64,000 bases of DNA from UBA4416 sp964543545 (GTDB taxonomy: Bacteria; Bacteroidota; Bacteroidia; B-17B0; Aurantibacillaceae): positions 434,001-498,000 of the forward strand of contig CAZIYT010000002.1 in assembly GCA_964543545.1 (NCBI GenBank), given 5' to 3'. Position numbers and translations under genes: made by a program. Shown in pieces: positions 1 to 7,753 of the stretch. How positions within the stretch are numbered: the stretch's first letter is position 1; the number at the start of each line of letters is the position of its first letter. The notes under the pieces were generated by a model that had not been told where the DNA came from, did not search any database, and was given only the letters and a program-made list of their open reading frames with translations.

Positions 1-689
1 ACTCCTGCATTCTGAAAGTAAAGTAACTGGTTGATCGTGGTGTTGTTTCGAATCACATCGGTATTCAGGTTCCTTATTTTCGGACCTATGGGGATGATGT
101 TGCCGCCATCATTGTGGCAGGTCGTGCATTCGTTCATATTGGGCACATGGTAGGAAATAACTTTCGCATGGCCGTTCCCGTCAATCCAGTTGACTGTTTT
201 GTTAAGCCCTGAAGTCACAAGGAAAGCTTCCGTTTGCGCTTCGTTCCACAGGTAGGTAGCCACATTCCATTTAGAATCCCATTTCAGTAAAAGCCTGGTT
301 TCAATAATCTTTTTTCCTGCTGCGGGATTTCTCTTATCATTGAAATAGTAAAAGGTTTTTACCAGGAGTGTTCCGTCCGGGAAAGCAGGTAAACCATTAT
401 TTTGCGCGGTCATCCGGGTGCCAGGGGGAAGCTTTAAGAGGCGTTGTTTTTCAGCATAGTCAGAAAACAACTGGGTCGGGATCTCATAAAGGAAGAAGCC
501 GTCACCGGGAACCAGGTCTGAAGGATTGCCCCGGAAAATGGCATGTTCGGAGAGCTGTTGTGGAAATTGAAGGAGGTTGTCGGTTTTGATCAGGTTATCT
601 TTCCTGCAGGATTCGAAATATACCAGGCAGCAAGCCACGATCAGCACAGGGATAATCGTTTTATATGTTCCTGTTCCGAATCCTTTCAT
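1..689 (-). CDS. SO2930-family diheme c-type cytochrome, N-terminal part (runs off window)
   Basis: Leftward reading frame starting at ATG 689 and still open at base 1, so only about 229 N-terminal residues are visible. The N-terminus has a hydrophobic stretch (about residues 10-24) followed by FESC, a possible lipoprotein signal. The body carries conserved phrases of the SO2930/HNE_0200 (TIGR03806) family: a SDYAEK-type segment, LPPGTRM, FPDGTLLVKTFYY, ETRLLLKW and WNEAQT, followed by a haem-binding CTTCH at residues 188-192. Members are exported cytochromes, usually with a second haem site near the C-terminus, which lies outside this window. The role is probably electron transfer in the periplasm or at the outer membrane; partners are unknown. 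The start fits a signal peptide well. Family assignment rests on remembered motif patterns, not on a search. Confidence 0.8.
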   Translation of the reverse strand, partial: MKGFGTGTYKTIIPVLIVACCLVYFESCRKDNLIKTDNLLQFPQQLSEHAIFRGNPSDLVPGDGFFLYEIPTQLFSDYAEKQRLLKLPPGTRMTAQNNGLPAFPDGTLLVKTFYYFNDKRNPAAGKKIIETRLLLKWDSKWNVATYLWNEAQTEAFLVTSGLNKTVNWIDGNGHAKVISYHVPNMNECTTCHNDGGNIIPIGPKIRNLNTDVIRNNTTINQLLYFQNAG

Positions 690-791
690 TAATCAAATAT
701 CGGGTTATTTATGAAAAGATAAACGTAGGGTCTTAAGAAATAGTATGTTGTTTTTAGGATAAAATGATGATTGTCAGTTCGGGCCTGTGCC

Positions 792-1856
792 TTATGCTTT
801 CATCAAATTGACCGGAAGCTTATAAAATTCCCCGTAGCGCTGAATCAGCTTGTTGAATTCTGCCTGCTGCCCGGCACTCAGGGCTTTGAGCAACTGGTAT
901 TCCAGTGCTATCGCTTTGGGTTTGAAGGTGCGGCGCCAGGTGCCGCTGATCTGTCCGCCCACTAAAATGGTATTGTCGAAGGTAAACGTCTTTTTGGAGT
1001 CGTGCTTAAACTGGAGAATGGCATCGCGGTTCTTATAGCCCATGATCAGCTCGTCATAAATAGGCAGGAGGTGGATGTTGTTGCTTAAGGGCTTGATGTT
1101 CTGCGCTTCAAAATAGTAGGTTTCTTTTTCAAAGACTTCTTTGGAGAAAAGCGAACCGGTGAGCTCTACTCCCTTTTTGCAATCCGTGAGGCTTAGCCCC
1201 GACCAGGTCGCATAATCTTTCAGTGTGGCCGGTCCGCGGCTTTTGAAGTAGCGTTTGGTAAGCTCCAGCAATGCTTCGTCGCGTGTCTTTTCTTTCACCG
1301 GGGCAACACGTTCTTCGAGCAGGGCGTAGGTAAACTGGTTTCCCTGTTTCTTCCCGCTGCAGATCAGGGCGGCCAGCTCGGCATGCATCATAATACAGGT
1401 CAGGCGCACGCCATCGGATTGGATGCCATTGGCTGTTAATGCTCTATTCAGCTCTTCCCGTGTGAGGTGTTTATTCCCCTGCAGGGCTTTTTCTATAATG
1501 CTGTGGCATCGCTTGAAAATTTTAGCGTCGAGCTCCATCTTGCGGTACATATAGGCATTGATGGCACTCACCCTTGGCGCTGTGAGCATCAGCATCCAGC
1601 GCAGGTCGGCTGCCACTACCAGGTGCCAGGTAGGGCGCAGCAAATGCGTGCGGATGATCTTCCCCTCGCTTAGTTCTTTTTCAATGGCCTGATCATCGAG
1701 GTGCGGCAACCGCAGGCCGATGCCCCATTTGCTTTGTGCATATTCCTGTCCCTGGATGGCGCCGAACCATTTCACGAGATCCGCGGCTTTTTTAAAGGTG
1801 CTGCCATTCAGTTGCTGTGTCTGCAGGCGTTGTGAGGCAATGTCGTTCAGTGTCAT
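792..1856 (-). CDS. Winged-helix DNA-binding protein, AlkZ/YcaQ-like (HTH_42)
   Basis: A 354-residue protein read from ATG 1856; a TTG four codons upstream is also possible. It resembles the HTH_42 (DUF1006) family, which includes the DNA glycosylases AlkZ and YcaQ that unhook crosslinks. Visible family marks are IQGQEYAQ near residues 34-41, with the QxQ pair Q35/Q37 at the place of the catalytic Q-hydrophobic-Q motif but Gly in the middle, and the phrase IIRTHLLRPTWHLV around residues 68-81. Many HTH_42 members have no shown glycosylase activity, so a DNA-binding or repair role is inference. It sits 17 bp downstream of the gene that ends at 1874 and is probably co-transcribed with it. Confidence 0.75.
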   Translation of the reverse strand: MTLNDIASQRLQTQQLNGSTFKKAADLVKWFGAIQGQEYAQSKWGIGLRLPHLDDQAIEKELSEGKIIRTHLLRPTWHLVVAADLRWMLMLTAPRVSAINAYMYRKMELDAKIFKRCHSIIEKALQGNKHLTREELNRALTANGIQSDGVRLTCIMMHAELAALICSGKKQGNQFTYALLEERVAPVKEKTRDEALLELTKRYFKSRGPATLKDYATWSGLSLTDCKKGVELTGSLFSKEVFEKETYYFEAQNIKPLSNNIHLLPIYDELIMGYKNRDAILQFKHDSKKTFTFDNTILVGGQISGTWRRTFKPKAIALEYQLLKALSAGQQAEFNKLIQRYGEFYKLPVNLMKA

Positions 1857-1873
1857 AGGTTCTGTCAATGAAA

Positions 1874-2614
1874 TTAATGATGAGCTGATAAAGCGGCATA
1901 ACGGAAACCGGCAAAGTCTTCCAACTCAAAGCGCAGCGGAAATCCGAGTGAGCTGCTGGCATTGCTGCCGTAAAGAAAATTGAAAATGGTAGAATAATCG
2001 CTTGAGTCCTTGTATTGCTGGTACAAGCTCTCCGCCAATACCTTTGTCTCATCGGCTACGTGGACAGGAGCAGGAGCCTGCTTCGCTACGAAGGTTTCCT
2101 GTTCTATATGCTCCTGTAGGGTTTGTGGCGCCTCATGCGATTGGCGGTATACAACACGCCAGGCGTATTCCAGGATGCGTTGCCGGATCATGTCGCCTGA
2201 AAAATGTTCACCGGTCCAGAAAATGGGAGTACAAAAATTCCGGCTCAATAATGCGTTAATCTTGAACTTGCTGTCGTAATCGCTGGTGTAGCGGTTGGTC
2301 CAGCCGCCTTTAAGATCGTCGGAGAGCGTGATGGCAATACCAATAACCTTGTCGGTTTGTTGAAGAGGCAGTCCCTTATTTAAATCCCGGGATACTTCAG
2401 CAGCGATGTCTTCCGCTCTCAGCGCTTTCAACTCCTGTAGCTTTTCCATGACATGTTCTTTCGCCATCGGGTTAAAGCCACCCAGGGGAAGGGCGAGATC
2501 ACCTTTCGTTTCTCCCTGCAATAATTTTAGATAGTCCTGGAACCTTGCCGGTGTCAGGGGCTTTTGATACAGCTCCAGCATGGCATCGATAACCGGTATG
2601 ACCTGGAATTTCAT
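1874..2614 (-). CDS. Uncharacterised 246-residue soluble protein
   Basis: I do not recognise this protein. It starts at ATG 2614, has no signal peptide or membrane segment, and is mixed alpha-helical in appearance, with aromatic-rich stretches in the middle (WTNRYTSDYD, IFWTGEHF) and a C-terminal stretch rich in Phe and Tyr (STIFNFLYG, FAGFRYAAL). It lies 7 bp downstream of the secreted protein ending at 2622 and 17 bp upstream of the AlkZ-like gene, in one leftward run of genes that starts with the YdcF-like gene. Codon use looks like that of its neighbours. The context does not suggest a function. Confidence 0.7.
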   Translation of the reverse strand: MKFQVIPVIDAMLELYQKPLTPARFQDYLKLLQGETKGDLALPLGGFNPMAKEHVMEKLQELKALRAEDIAAEVSRDLNKGLPLQQTDKVIGIAITLSDDLKGGWTNRYTSDYDSKFKINALLSRNFCTPIFWTGEHFSGDMIRQRILEYAWRVVYRQSHEAPQTLQEHIEQETFVAKQAPAPVHVADETKVLAESLYQQYKDSSDYSTIFNFLYGSNASSSLGFPLRFELEDFAGFRYAALSAHH

Positions 2615-2621
2615 GCGGCAT

Positions 2622-3614
2622 TTATTTTTCGAACTTCATCTGCCCGACAATGGATGACAGCTCTGTAATGGCTTCCGGCTTATCGGCCAGCATTGCCACG
2701 TGCAGGATGGTGCCTTTGTCGATCTTATCATAAGGAACCTGCTGTTCCTTGATGTAGAGCTTGCGCGTATCATCTTTAAAATACAGCCATTCCACTTTTT
2801 TATCCAGGAAACTTCCTTTGATCTTTTCCGCCTGAGAAGAGGAGAATCCCTGCTCCGTGTAAAAATAGGAAGGGTGATGCCCGGTGTACACAATCAGGCT
2901 CACAAAGCCCGTATCACCGATTTCGCTGATCTTACGGAATTTCAGAACTTCAAAATCATACTTGGCATCCCTGGTAATGATATAGCCATCGGGAACCGCG
3001 ATGCTGAATTTTTTAGCACCTTCGTATATTGGCCATGTTTCCGTTCTGGCCTTGCTGTTCAGCTTCCGGCTTCCCTTGCTGAGCGAGGAGAAGACACGCT
3101 CCGACAGCTTCATAAACTCATCCTTCTCCTTAAAGGCCGCCGGCGTAATGTAAGCGCTGATCCGGAACACGCTGTTGTCGGCTGTTTTCACCAGGAGCGT
3201 ATTTACCAGGATGGCATTTTGTGTCGTATCAAAGGTGAGTGGCGTGGAAATAACGGATACGAGCGAATCGCTGTCAGTGAGGACCCGGCTTTTAAAATCA
3301 TCGCGGTCGTCTTTAAGAGAGTGGTTTAGCAAGCTACCGCTGCAAACGGAATAGAGCTCCTGGGCAAAGAACACCATGCGCATGTCTTTTACATCCAGTA
3401 CAATCCTGGTTTCGGTGTCCCTGTTCGGGTCGGCCGACATGAGGTTCGTACCTCTGGCCTTATTTTCCGCAGAGGCCGGAAATAAAAAGAAGGCCCGGTC
3501 GTTGAGGATGGATTGCTTGTTGCTGAGCGCTGCCGAGCCAATGGCTGCTTGCTGGGAAAAGGAGAGTTGTACAAAACAGAGGCAGGCAATTGTAAAGAGC
3601 TTTGTGTAATTCAT
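2622..3614 (-). CDS. Uncharacterised secreted protein
   Basis: A 330-residue protein starting at ATG 3614. This start is preferred over an upstream one at 3662 because it opens directly on a clean signal peptide (MNYTKLFTIACLCFVQLSFSQ) and avoids overlap with the upstream gene. The mature part contains DTETRIVLDVKDMRM near the start and a C-terminal half that alternates short beta-like segments with charged turns; no catalytic motif was recognised. It is probably periplasmic or surface exposed. It is the third gene of a tightly packed leftward run. Confidence 0.7.
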   Translation of the reverse strand: MNYTKLFTIACLCFVQLSFSQQAAIGSAALSNKQSILNDRAFFLFPASAENKARGTNLMSADPNRDTETRIVLDVKDMRMVFFAQELYSVCSGSLLNHSLKDDRDDFKSRVLTDSDSLVSVISTPLTFDTTQNAILVNTLLVKTADNSVFRISAYITPAAFKEKDEFMKLSERVFSSLSKGSRKLNSKARTETWPIYEGAKKFSIAVPDGYIITRDAKYDFEVLKFRKISEIGDTGFVSLIVYTGHHPSYFYTEQGFSSSQAEKIKGSFLDKKVEWLYFKDDTRKLYIKEQQVPYDKIDKGTILHVAMLADKPEAITELSSIVGQMKFEK

Positions 3615-3637
3615 CTGGTATTTTTTAATAGTGGATT

Positions 3638-4051
3638 TTATTTTTCTACCAGGGAGAGCCATTGACTGATCACTGCCTGCAGGTTTTTCTTTTGGGCGCT
3701 GACATGGTCCGGGTCTTTAAAGATGGCTGTTCTTCTGCCGTCCTTATAGCTGCCTTCCAGCAAACCGGAAGTGTCATTTACCTTAGCGCCGCTGGGGAAT
3801 ACGAGCATAATCCGGTTCTTAAATAAGTTGAAGACAGCGATCTCGCGTTTGTATTCTTTGGGATCGAAAGGAGCCATGCTGCCCGTATAATAAAAACAGG
3901 GATTGTTCCATTTGATCTGTTCGCCTATCTCTTTGTCCGTTTCCAGGATGATGTTGCGAAGAGCAGCTACAACCGCTTTTACATCCGGGTCGAGTGCGTC
4001 GATGTGCTGTTGCACCTGTTCTTCACCAGATAGTTTAGGGACTTTTGCCAT
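3638..4051 (-). CDS. DUF1801/YdhG-like protein
   Basis: A 137-residue protein starting at ATG 4051 (MAKVPKLSGEEQV); longer upstream extensions would overlap the preceding gene. The sequence fits the DUF1801 fold (YdhG/YobT, related to a frataxin-like fold): an N-terminal helix with the phrase HIDALDPDVKAVVAALRNIIL, then EQIKWNNPCFYY, then AVFNLFKNRIMLVFPSGA. Members have no settled biochemical role; some have been suggested to bind iron, which the sequence here does not prove. It is 20 bp downstream of the YdcF-like gene. Confidence 0.75.
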   Translation of the reverse strand: MAKVPKLSGEEQVQQHIDALDPDVKAVVAALRNIILETDKEIGEQIKWNNPCFYYTGSMAPFDPKEYKREIAVFNLFKNRIMLVFPSGAKVNDTSGLLEGSYKDGRRTAIFKDPDHVSAQKKNLQAVISQWLSLVEK

Positions 4052-4071
4052 AGGCTTAAAGATAGGATATT

Positions 4072-4659
4072 TTAAAATGCTTCGCTGTAAAAGGCGAAAA
4101 ATTCCCGCAGCAGGGAATAAACATCGCGCCACTCGAAATAATGCGGGCTCGTGCTGCTTAGCGCTGTAAATCCTTCTTTTCTGAAAAGTAGTTTGATGCG
4201 GCTGATGTGGTAGTATTGCGATACCACGATGAGGGAGCTGATGTGCAGGGAATCTTTGAGGGCCAGGGTATTCTGCACGGTTTTAAGGGTATTATTGCCT
4301 TTATTGTCAACCACGATTACCGAATCCGGTACGCCATGTAGCAGCAGAAACTCTTTCATCTTTGTGCCTTCGTAATGCCCTTCTTTTCCTAATCCGCCAC
4401 TCACGACCAAGCCATGTACGCGGTGGCTTTGGTATAATTGCAGTCCGCATTCCATACGTTTTTCAAGCCGTTCGGATAAGCTGCCGTCTGTATTCACCTT
4501 GTTCCCGAAGATGACGGCATAGTCGGCGCTTTGGCCTTCGTCTGCGAGGCCGTCGCTTACAATGACGATGCTATGGACCAGCAGCCATGCCACAAACAGG
4601 AGAGCGAGGTATTTGCCGGTTTTTTTCAGCATTATTTTTTTATTCCGGTGTTTCTCCAT
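4072..4659 (-). CDS. YdcF/SanA-family (DUF218) membrane-anchored protein
   Basis: A 195-residue protein with one N-terminal membrane segment (about residues 18-36) followed by a DUF218 domain. Family marks are YAVIFGNKVNTDGSLSERLEKRM, LVVSGGLGKEG, the GNNTLKTVQNTL segment and LIVVSQYYHISR. DUF218 proteins such as SanA and ElyC affect envelope permeability and peptidoglycan or polysaccharide assembly; their reaction is not established. The membrane anchor suggests a periplasmic domain. ATG 4659 gives the longest form; ATG 4632 is an equally good start that places the membrane segment nearer the N-terminus. It is first in the leftward run and divergent from the ion-channel gene. Confidence 0.8.
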   Translation of the reverse strand: MEKHRNKKIMLKKTGKYLALLFVAWLLVHSIVIVSDGLADEGQSADYAVIFGNKVNTDGSLSERLEKRMECGLQLYQSHRVHGLVVSGGLGKEGHYEGTKMKEFLLLHGVPDSVIVVDNKGNNTLKTVQNTLALKDSLHISSLIVVSQYYHISRIKLLFRKEGFTALSSTSPHYFEWRDVYSLLREFFAFYSEAF

Positions 4660-4734
4660 ACGATTCCCACTGGCAACAAATTTGCAGAGAAAATTCCACA
4701 GTGTCCTTTTTTATGATCATTTTAAACTAAAATT

Positions 4735-5706
4735 ATGTCTTTTTCCCGTTTGTGGCAAGTATGCCTGTTGGTATTTTCCCTGTTCAACTGCCGGCCGGCT
4801 GAAGCAAAGCAAGAGCTTCCGGATACGGTGCACACCGGTATTTACATTACCAGCATTCATGATATCGATTTCAAGCAAAAGGAATATACCGTCACGTTCT
4901 GGCTATGGATGAAATATAAAAATAAGGAATTCGATTTCATCCAGAACCTGGAAGTACCGATGGCCAAGACCGTCACCAAATCCTATTCGACCATCGATAG
5001 CAGCAATAACCAGATTTACATCCTGATGAAGCTGCAATGTGTGATGAAAGATTCCTGGAAGATCGATAAGTTTCCTTTCGACAGGCAGAAGCTCCGGCTT
5101 TCGATCGAGAACTCCCAGTTCGACTCCGAAGCCCTGGTGTTTGCGGTGGATACCATCGGCAGGCAATTCGATCCGCGTTATACCATCAGCGGTTGGAACA
5201 TCGATAGCTTCCAGGTATACACCAAAATAAAAGAATACGAAACCGATTTCGGGGATAAATCCCTTTTAAAGCCGCATACCGAATACAGCGCCTTCCGGGT
5301 GAGCATGCAGCTGGAGCGCCAGGCCATTGGTCTGTTCTGGAAAATGTTCCTGGGCATGTACGTGGCTTTCCTCATCGCTTATGTCTGCTTCTTTATTCAT
5401 GCCGAAAATGCAGCAGAACGTTTTGGGCTCGCCGTAGGATCCTTGTTTGCGGTGATCGGCAATAAGTATGTAATCGATTCTTCCCTGCCTGAATCCACCA
5501 CCTTTACGCTGGTAGATACCCTGCATGGCATCACACTGCTCTTTATCTTTGTGGTGATCCTGTTCAGTATTTATTCGCTCAAGCTAAGCCGTTCTTACAA
5601 AACGACTCATGCTAACAAGTTAGACCTGATCGTGGGTCAGGTGCTGTTGGTGATTTACCTGGTACTGAATTATTATTTTATTTCGGAGGCGGTTAAGAAC
5701 TGCTAA
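4735..5706 (+). CDS. Prokaryotic pentameric ligand-gated ion channel (Cys-loop receptor superfamily)
   Basis: A 323-residue protein with the whole layout of GLIC/ELIC-type channels. There is a signal peptide (1-24, ending AEA), then a beta-rich extracellular ligand-binding domain (about 25-196) containing FWLWMKY (55-61, beta2/loop D position), KIDKFPFDRQ (109-118, the Cys-loop region with its invariant Pro and Asp but no Cys pair, as in prokaryotic members), and GWNIDSF (153-159). Four membrane segments follow: M1 about 199-221, pore-lining M2 about 229-250 ending in SSLP, M3 about 257-283 and M4 about 297-316, with a very short M3-M4 loop. It should form a homopentamer gating ions across the inner membrane. 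Ligand and ion selectivity cannot be read here. It overlaps the convergent DUF4406 gene by 4 bp. Confidence 0.85.
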   Translation: MSFSRLWQVCLLVFSLFNCRPAEAKQELPDTVHTGIYITSIHDIDFKQKEYTVTFWLWMKYKNKEFDFIQNLEVPMAKTVTKSYSTIDSSNNQIYILMKLQCVMKDSWKIDKFPFDRQKLRLSIENSQFDSEALVFAVDTIGRQFDPRYTISGWNIDSFQVYTKIKEYETDFGDKSLLKPHTEYSAFRVSMQLERQAIGLFWKMFLGMYVAFLIAYVCFFIHAENAAERFGLAVGSLFAVIGNKYVIDSSLPESTTFTLVDTLHGITLLFIFVVILFSIYSLKLSRSYKTTHANKLDLIVGQVLLVIYLVLNYYFISEAVKNC

Positions 5707-6044
5707 GGGGTATGTTTGGTATAGTTCATCACCTCTTCCATGCTTCTGAATACCGGTAAGCCTTTGGAGAGGATCAGGTCGCGTTCCTTATTGGCGCCGG
5801 GGCTTTCGGCCAGCAGCAATAAGCCTTCGCAGGCGCTGATCACCGCCAGCGAGATCTCCATGGTGCTCTTGTAAGGATCGGGCACCTTGGCCTTTTCCAA
5901 TACAGGCATAGATGCATTCATGCCGATCAGCGGAATGTGGCCCAGCTCCAGGAGCCTGGCGGCTGCTTCATTCATGGCATCCAGGTTGCGTTGCCGCTGT
6001 GCGGCGGTAGGGGCGGAGTAAGGCCCGGCGACTCCTATGATCAT
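5703..6044 (-). CDS. DUF4406 (nucleoside 2-deoxyribosyltransferase-like) protein
   Basis: A 113-residue protein starting at ATG 6044. The opening MIIGVAGPYSAPT, the helix with RQRNLDAMNEAAARLLELGHIPLIG and the later CEGLLLLAESPGANKERDL match DUF4406, a small Rossmann-like family related to nucleoside 2-deoxyribosyltransferases. The substrate is unknown. Its first 33 codons are repeated almost unchanged at the start of another gene at 9360-9698, where a different C-terminal half follows. It converges with the ion-channel gene, with a 4-bp overlap of the stop codons. Confidence 0.8.
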   Translation of the reverse strand: MIIGVAGPYSAPTAAQRQRNLDAMNEAAARLLELGHIPLIGMNASMPVLEKAKVPDPYKSTMEISLAVISACEGLLLLAESPGANKERDLILSKGLPVFRSMEEVMNYTKHTP

Positions 6045-6113
6045 GGTATTTTGATTTTAATATATCGTCACTTCCCAACTGTGCTCAGGAATACAACTTA
6101 TCACTGAGAAACT

Positions 6114-6779
6114 TCAGCCTTTTTCCAGTTCATTAAAAAAGGCTTCCAGTTTATAAGGATCCAGCTTTCCGTTTGTCCTGACGCCGCTGCATAGGTCAAG
6201 CCCGAATGGCCCGACGCTTTCTACCGCTTGCCTCACGTTGCCCTGATGCAATCCGCCTGCGAGAAAGAGAGGAATGCTGATTGTTTCCCTGATCCGCCGG
6301 CTGAGCTCCCAGTTGTGCGTTCTGCCGGTGCCTCCAAGCTCTTTCACCTGCAGGTTCGGATTTCCGCTGTCCAGTAAAATGGCATCCACAAATTCCGATA
6401 GCTCGACGGCTTCCTGCACCGACTGCTCCCCGATGACATGGATCACTTGCACCAGTTTCGCATGCGGTAATTCATTCCTGATCTGCCGGTAGGCGCGCTC
6501 TTCCAGCTCATCAACAATTTGTATGGTGCTGGTATTTACTTTTTTATAATGGGCAATAATACCTGGCGCTTTGGTTTCACTCGTCAGTAAAAAGGTAGAA
6601 ACAGGTGGCGGAACGAGCGCAGCAATTTCTGCAATCAGCTCATCCCCGATAATGCCAGGTCCGCTGGGCATGTGCCCTACCAATCCTAAAGCAGAAGCAC
6701 CGAAGCGGATCGCCGTTTGCGCTTCTTCGGTGCTGCTGATACAACAGATCTTAACCCTCGGTTTTTTGATAGCATTCAT
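6114..6779 (-). CDS. Phosphoribosylanthranilate isomerase-like (TrpF-like) protein
   Basis: A 221-residue TIM-barrel protein starting at ATG 6779. TrpF isomerises phosphoribosylanthranilate in tryptophan synthesis. Matching features are VKICCISS at 9-16, with Cys12 at the place of the TrpF general base (usual motif KICG; here the Gly is a second Cys), DAILLDSG at 132-139 with Asp137 in the position of the general acid, GGTGRTHNW, PLFLAGGLHQGNV, and GLDLCSGVRTNGKLD near the C-terminus (phosphate-binding region). No other trp gene lies in the window, so it may be a diverged paralogue rather than the pathway enzyme. It is 18 bp downstream of the GNAT fusion gene. Confidence 0.75.
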   Translation of the reverse strand: MNAIKKPRVKICCISSTEEAQTAIRFGASALGLVGHMPSGPGIIGDELIAEIAALVPPPVSTFLLTSETKAPGIIAHYKKVNTSTIQIVDELEERAYRQIRNELPHAKLVQVIHVIGEQSVQEAVELSEFVDAILLDSGNPNLQVKELGGTGRTHNWELSRRIRETISIPLFLAGGLHQGNVRQAVESVGPFGLDLCSGVRTNGKLDPYKLEAFFNELEKG

Positions 6780-6797
6780 GCTCTAAAGTTATGGTTT

Positions 6798-7691
6798 TTA
6801 ATGCTCATCGTCCTGCCAGATGACGGAACTTATTTTCCAGCCCTGCAGGGTTTTGATAAATTGAAAAAACTTATGTCCTGTTTGCTCAAACGACCGGTGG
6901 TTCAACACCCCTTGCTTTTTATATACAGAGCTTCTTTGTGCGATGGTGCCGCTGAGGGTCGTATGCTCTTCCGTTTCTTGTTCTTCAAATTCCGTCAGGG
7001 TTCCATCGCTGAGTATTTTTTTTCGCGGGGCAATAAATGTTTCCAGGTTATAGATCTCTTCTGTGAGGCCTGCCTTCCGGATGATGAGTGCCTGTGGAAG
7101 GCAAAGCTCAGAGACCCTGTCCAGTGGGGGCGTCTGGCCGTTTGTGTTTGAGAAGATGCTGAAGAAACGGCGCGTGAGCTGATCGATCAGGTATTTATCG
7201 GATTGGATGGAATAGAGAAGGAGGGTTTCATGATCGTTTATGATCTCCTCTTTAAAGTAAAGGCCTAATTTTTCCAATAGACGGATAGACTGATGGTTTT
7301 CTTTGACGGTCGTCGCCAGGATTTCGGGATACTGGTTTGAGCGGACGATGTTTTCCAACACTGTGGTAGCAGCTTCAAAGGCATAACCGTTTTTGGCATG
7401 TCCGGGCAGGAATGCAAAGCCAATGTCGGGATGGGCCAGGTAATCACGCTGGATCAGCGTTACCACTCCTACAGCGTGATGCTGCTCTTTGAGGCGCACT
7501 ACCCAATAGCGGGTGTTGGCATTCGCCTCTATTTTAGCAATGTAGGCATCCGCATCCTCCCTGGTTCTGATGTTTCTGTCGCCGATAAAGGCCAGCCAGC
7601 CCGGAGAGTTCAATAATTCCAGGATAAAGCCGCTGTCGCCGGGGGCGAGGCCGGTTAAGCGTAGGCGCGCTGTTTCAATAGCCTGTTCCAT
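6798..7691 (-). CDS. GNAT acetyltransferase fused to an NTF2-like domain
   Basis: A 297-residue two-domain protein starting at ATG 7691. Residues about 1-165 are a RimJ/RimL-type GNAT acetyltransferase: ETARLRLTGL at the start, a DIGFAFLPGHAKNGYAFEA segment resembling the acetyl-CoA-binding region, and HQSIRLLEKLGL. After a short link, residues about 175-297 look like an NTF2/SnoaL-type domain, ending in the typical beta strands around GWKISSVIWQDDEH. GNAT enzymes move an acetyl group from acetyl-CoA to an amine; the acceptor is unknown here. The added domain may bind substrate or drive dimerisation (inference). Confidence 0.75.
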   Translation of the reverse strand: MEQAIETARLRLTGLAPGDSGFILELLNSPGWLAFIGDRNIRTREDADAYIAKIEANANTRYWVVRLKEQHHAVGVVTLIQRDYLAHPDIGFAFLPGHAKNGYAFEAATTVLENIVRSNQYPEILATTVKENHQSIRLLEKLGLYFKEEIINDHETLLLYSIQSDKYLIDQLTRRFFSIFSNTNGQTPPLDRVSELCLPQALIIRKAGLTEEIYNLETFIAPRKKILSDGTLTEFEEQETEEHTTLSGTIAQRSSVYKKQGVLNHRSFEQTGHKFFQFIKTLQGWKISSVIWQDDEH

Positions 7692-7753
7692 GTTTTTTCA
7701 TGCAAGGTACTATTTCTTAGCGTTTTCTGCTTGCGAAAAGAGCTTATGCTTTC

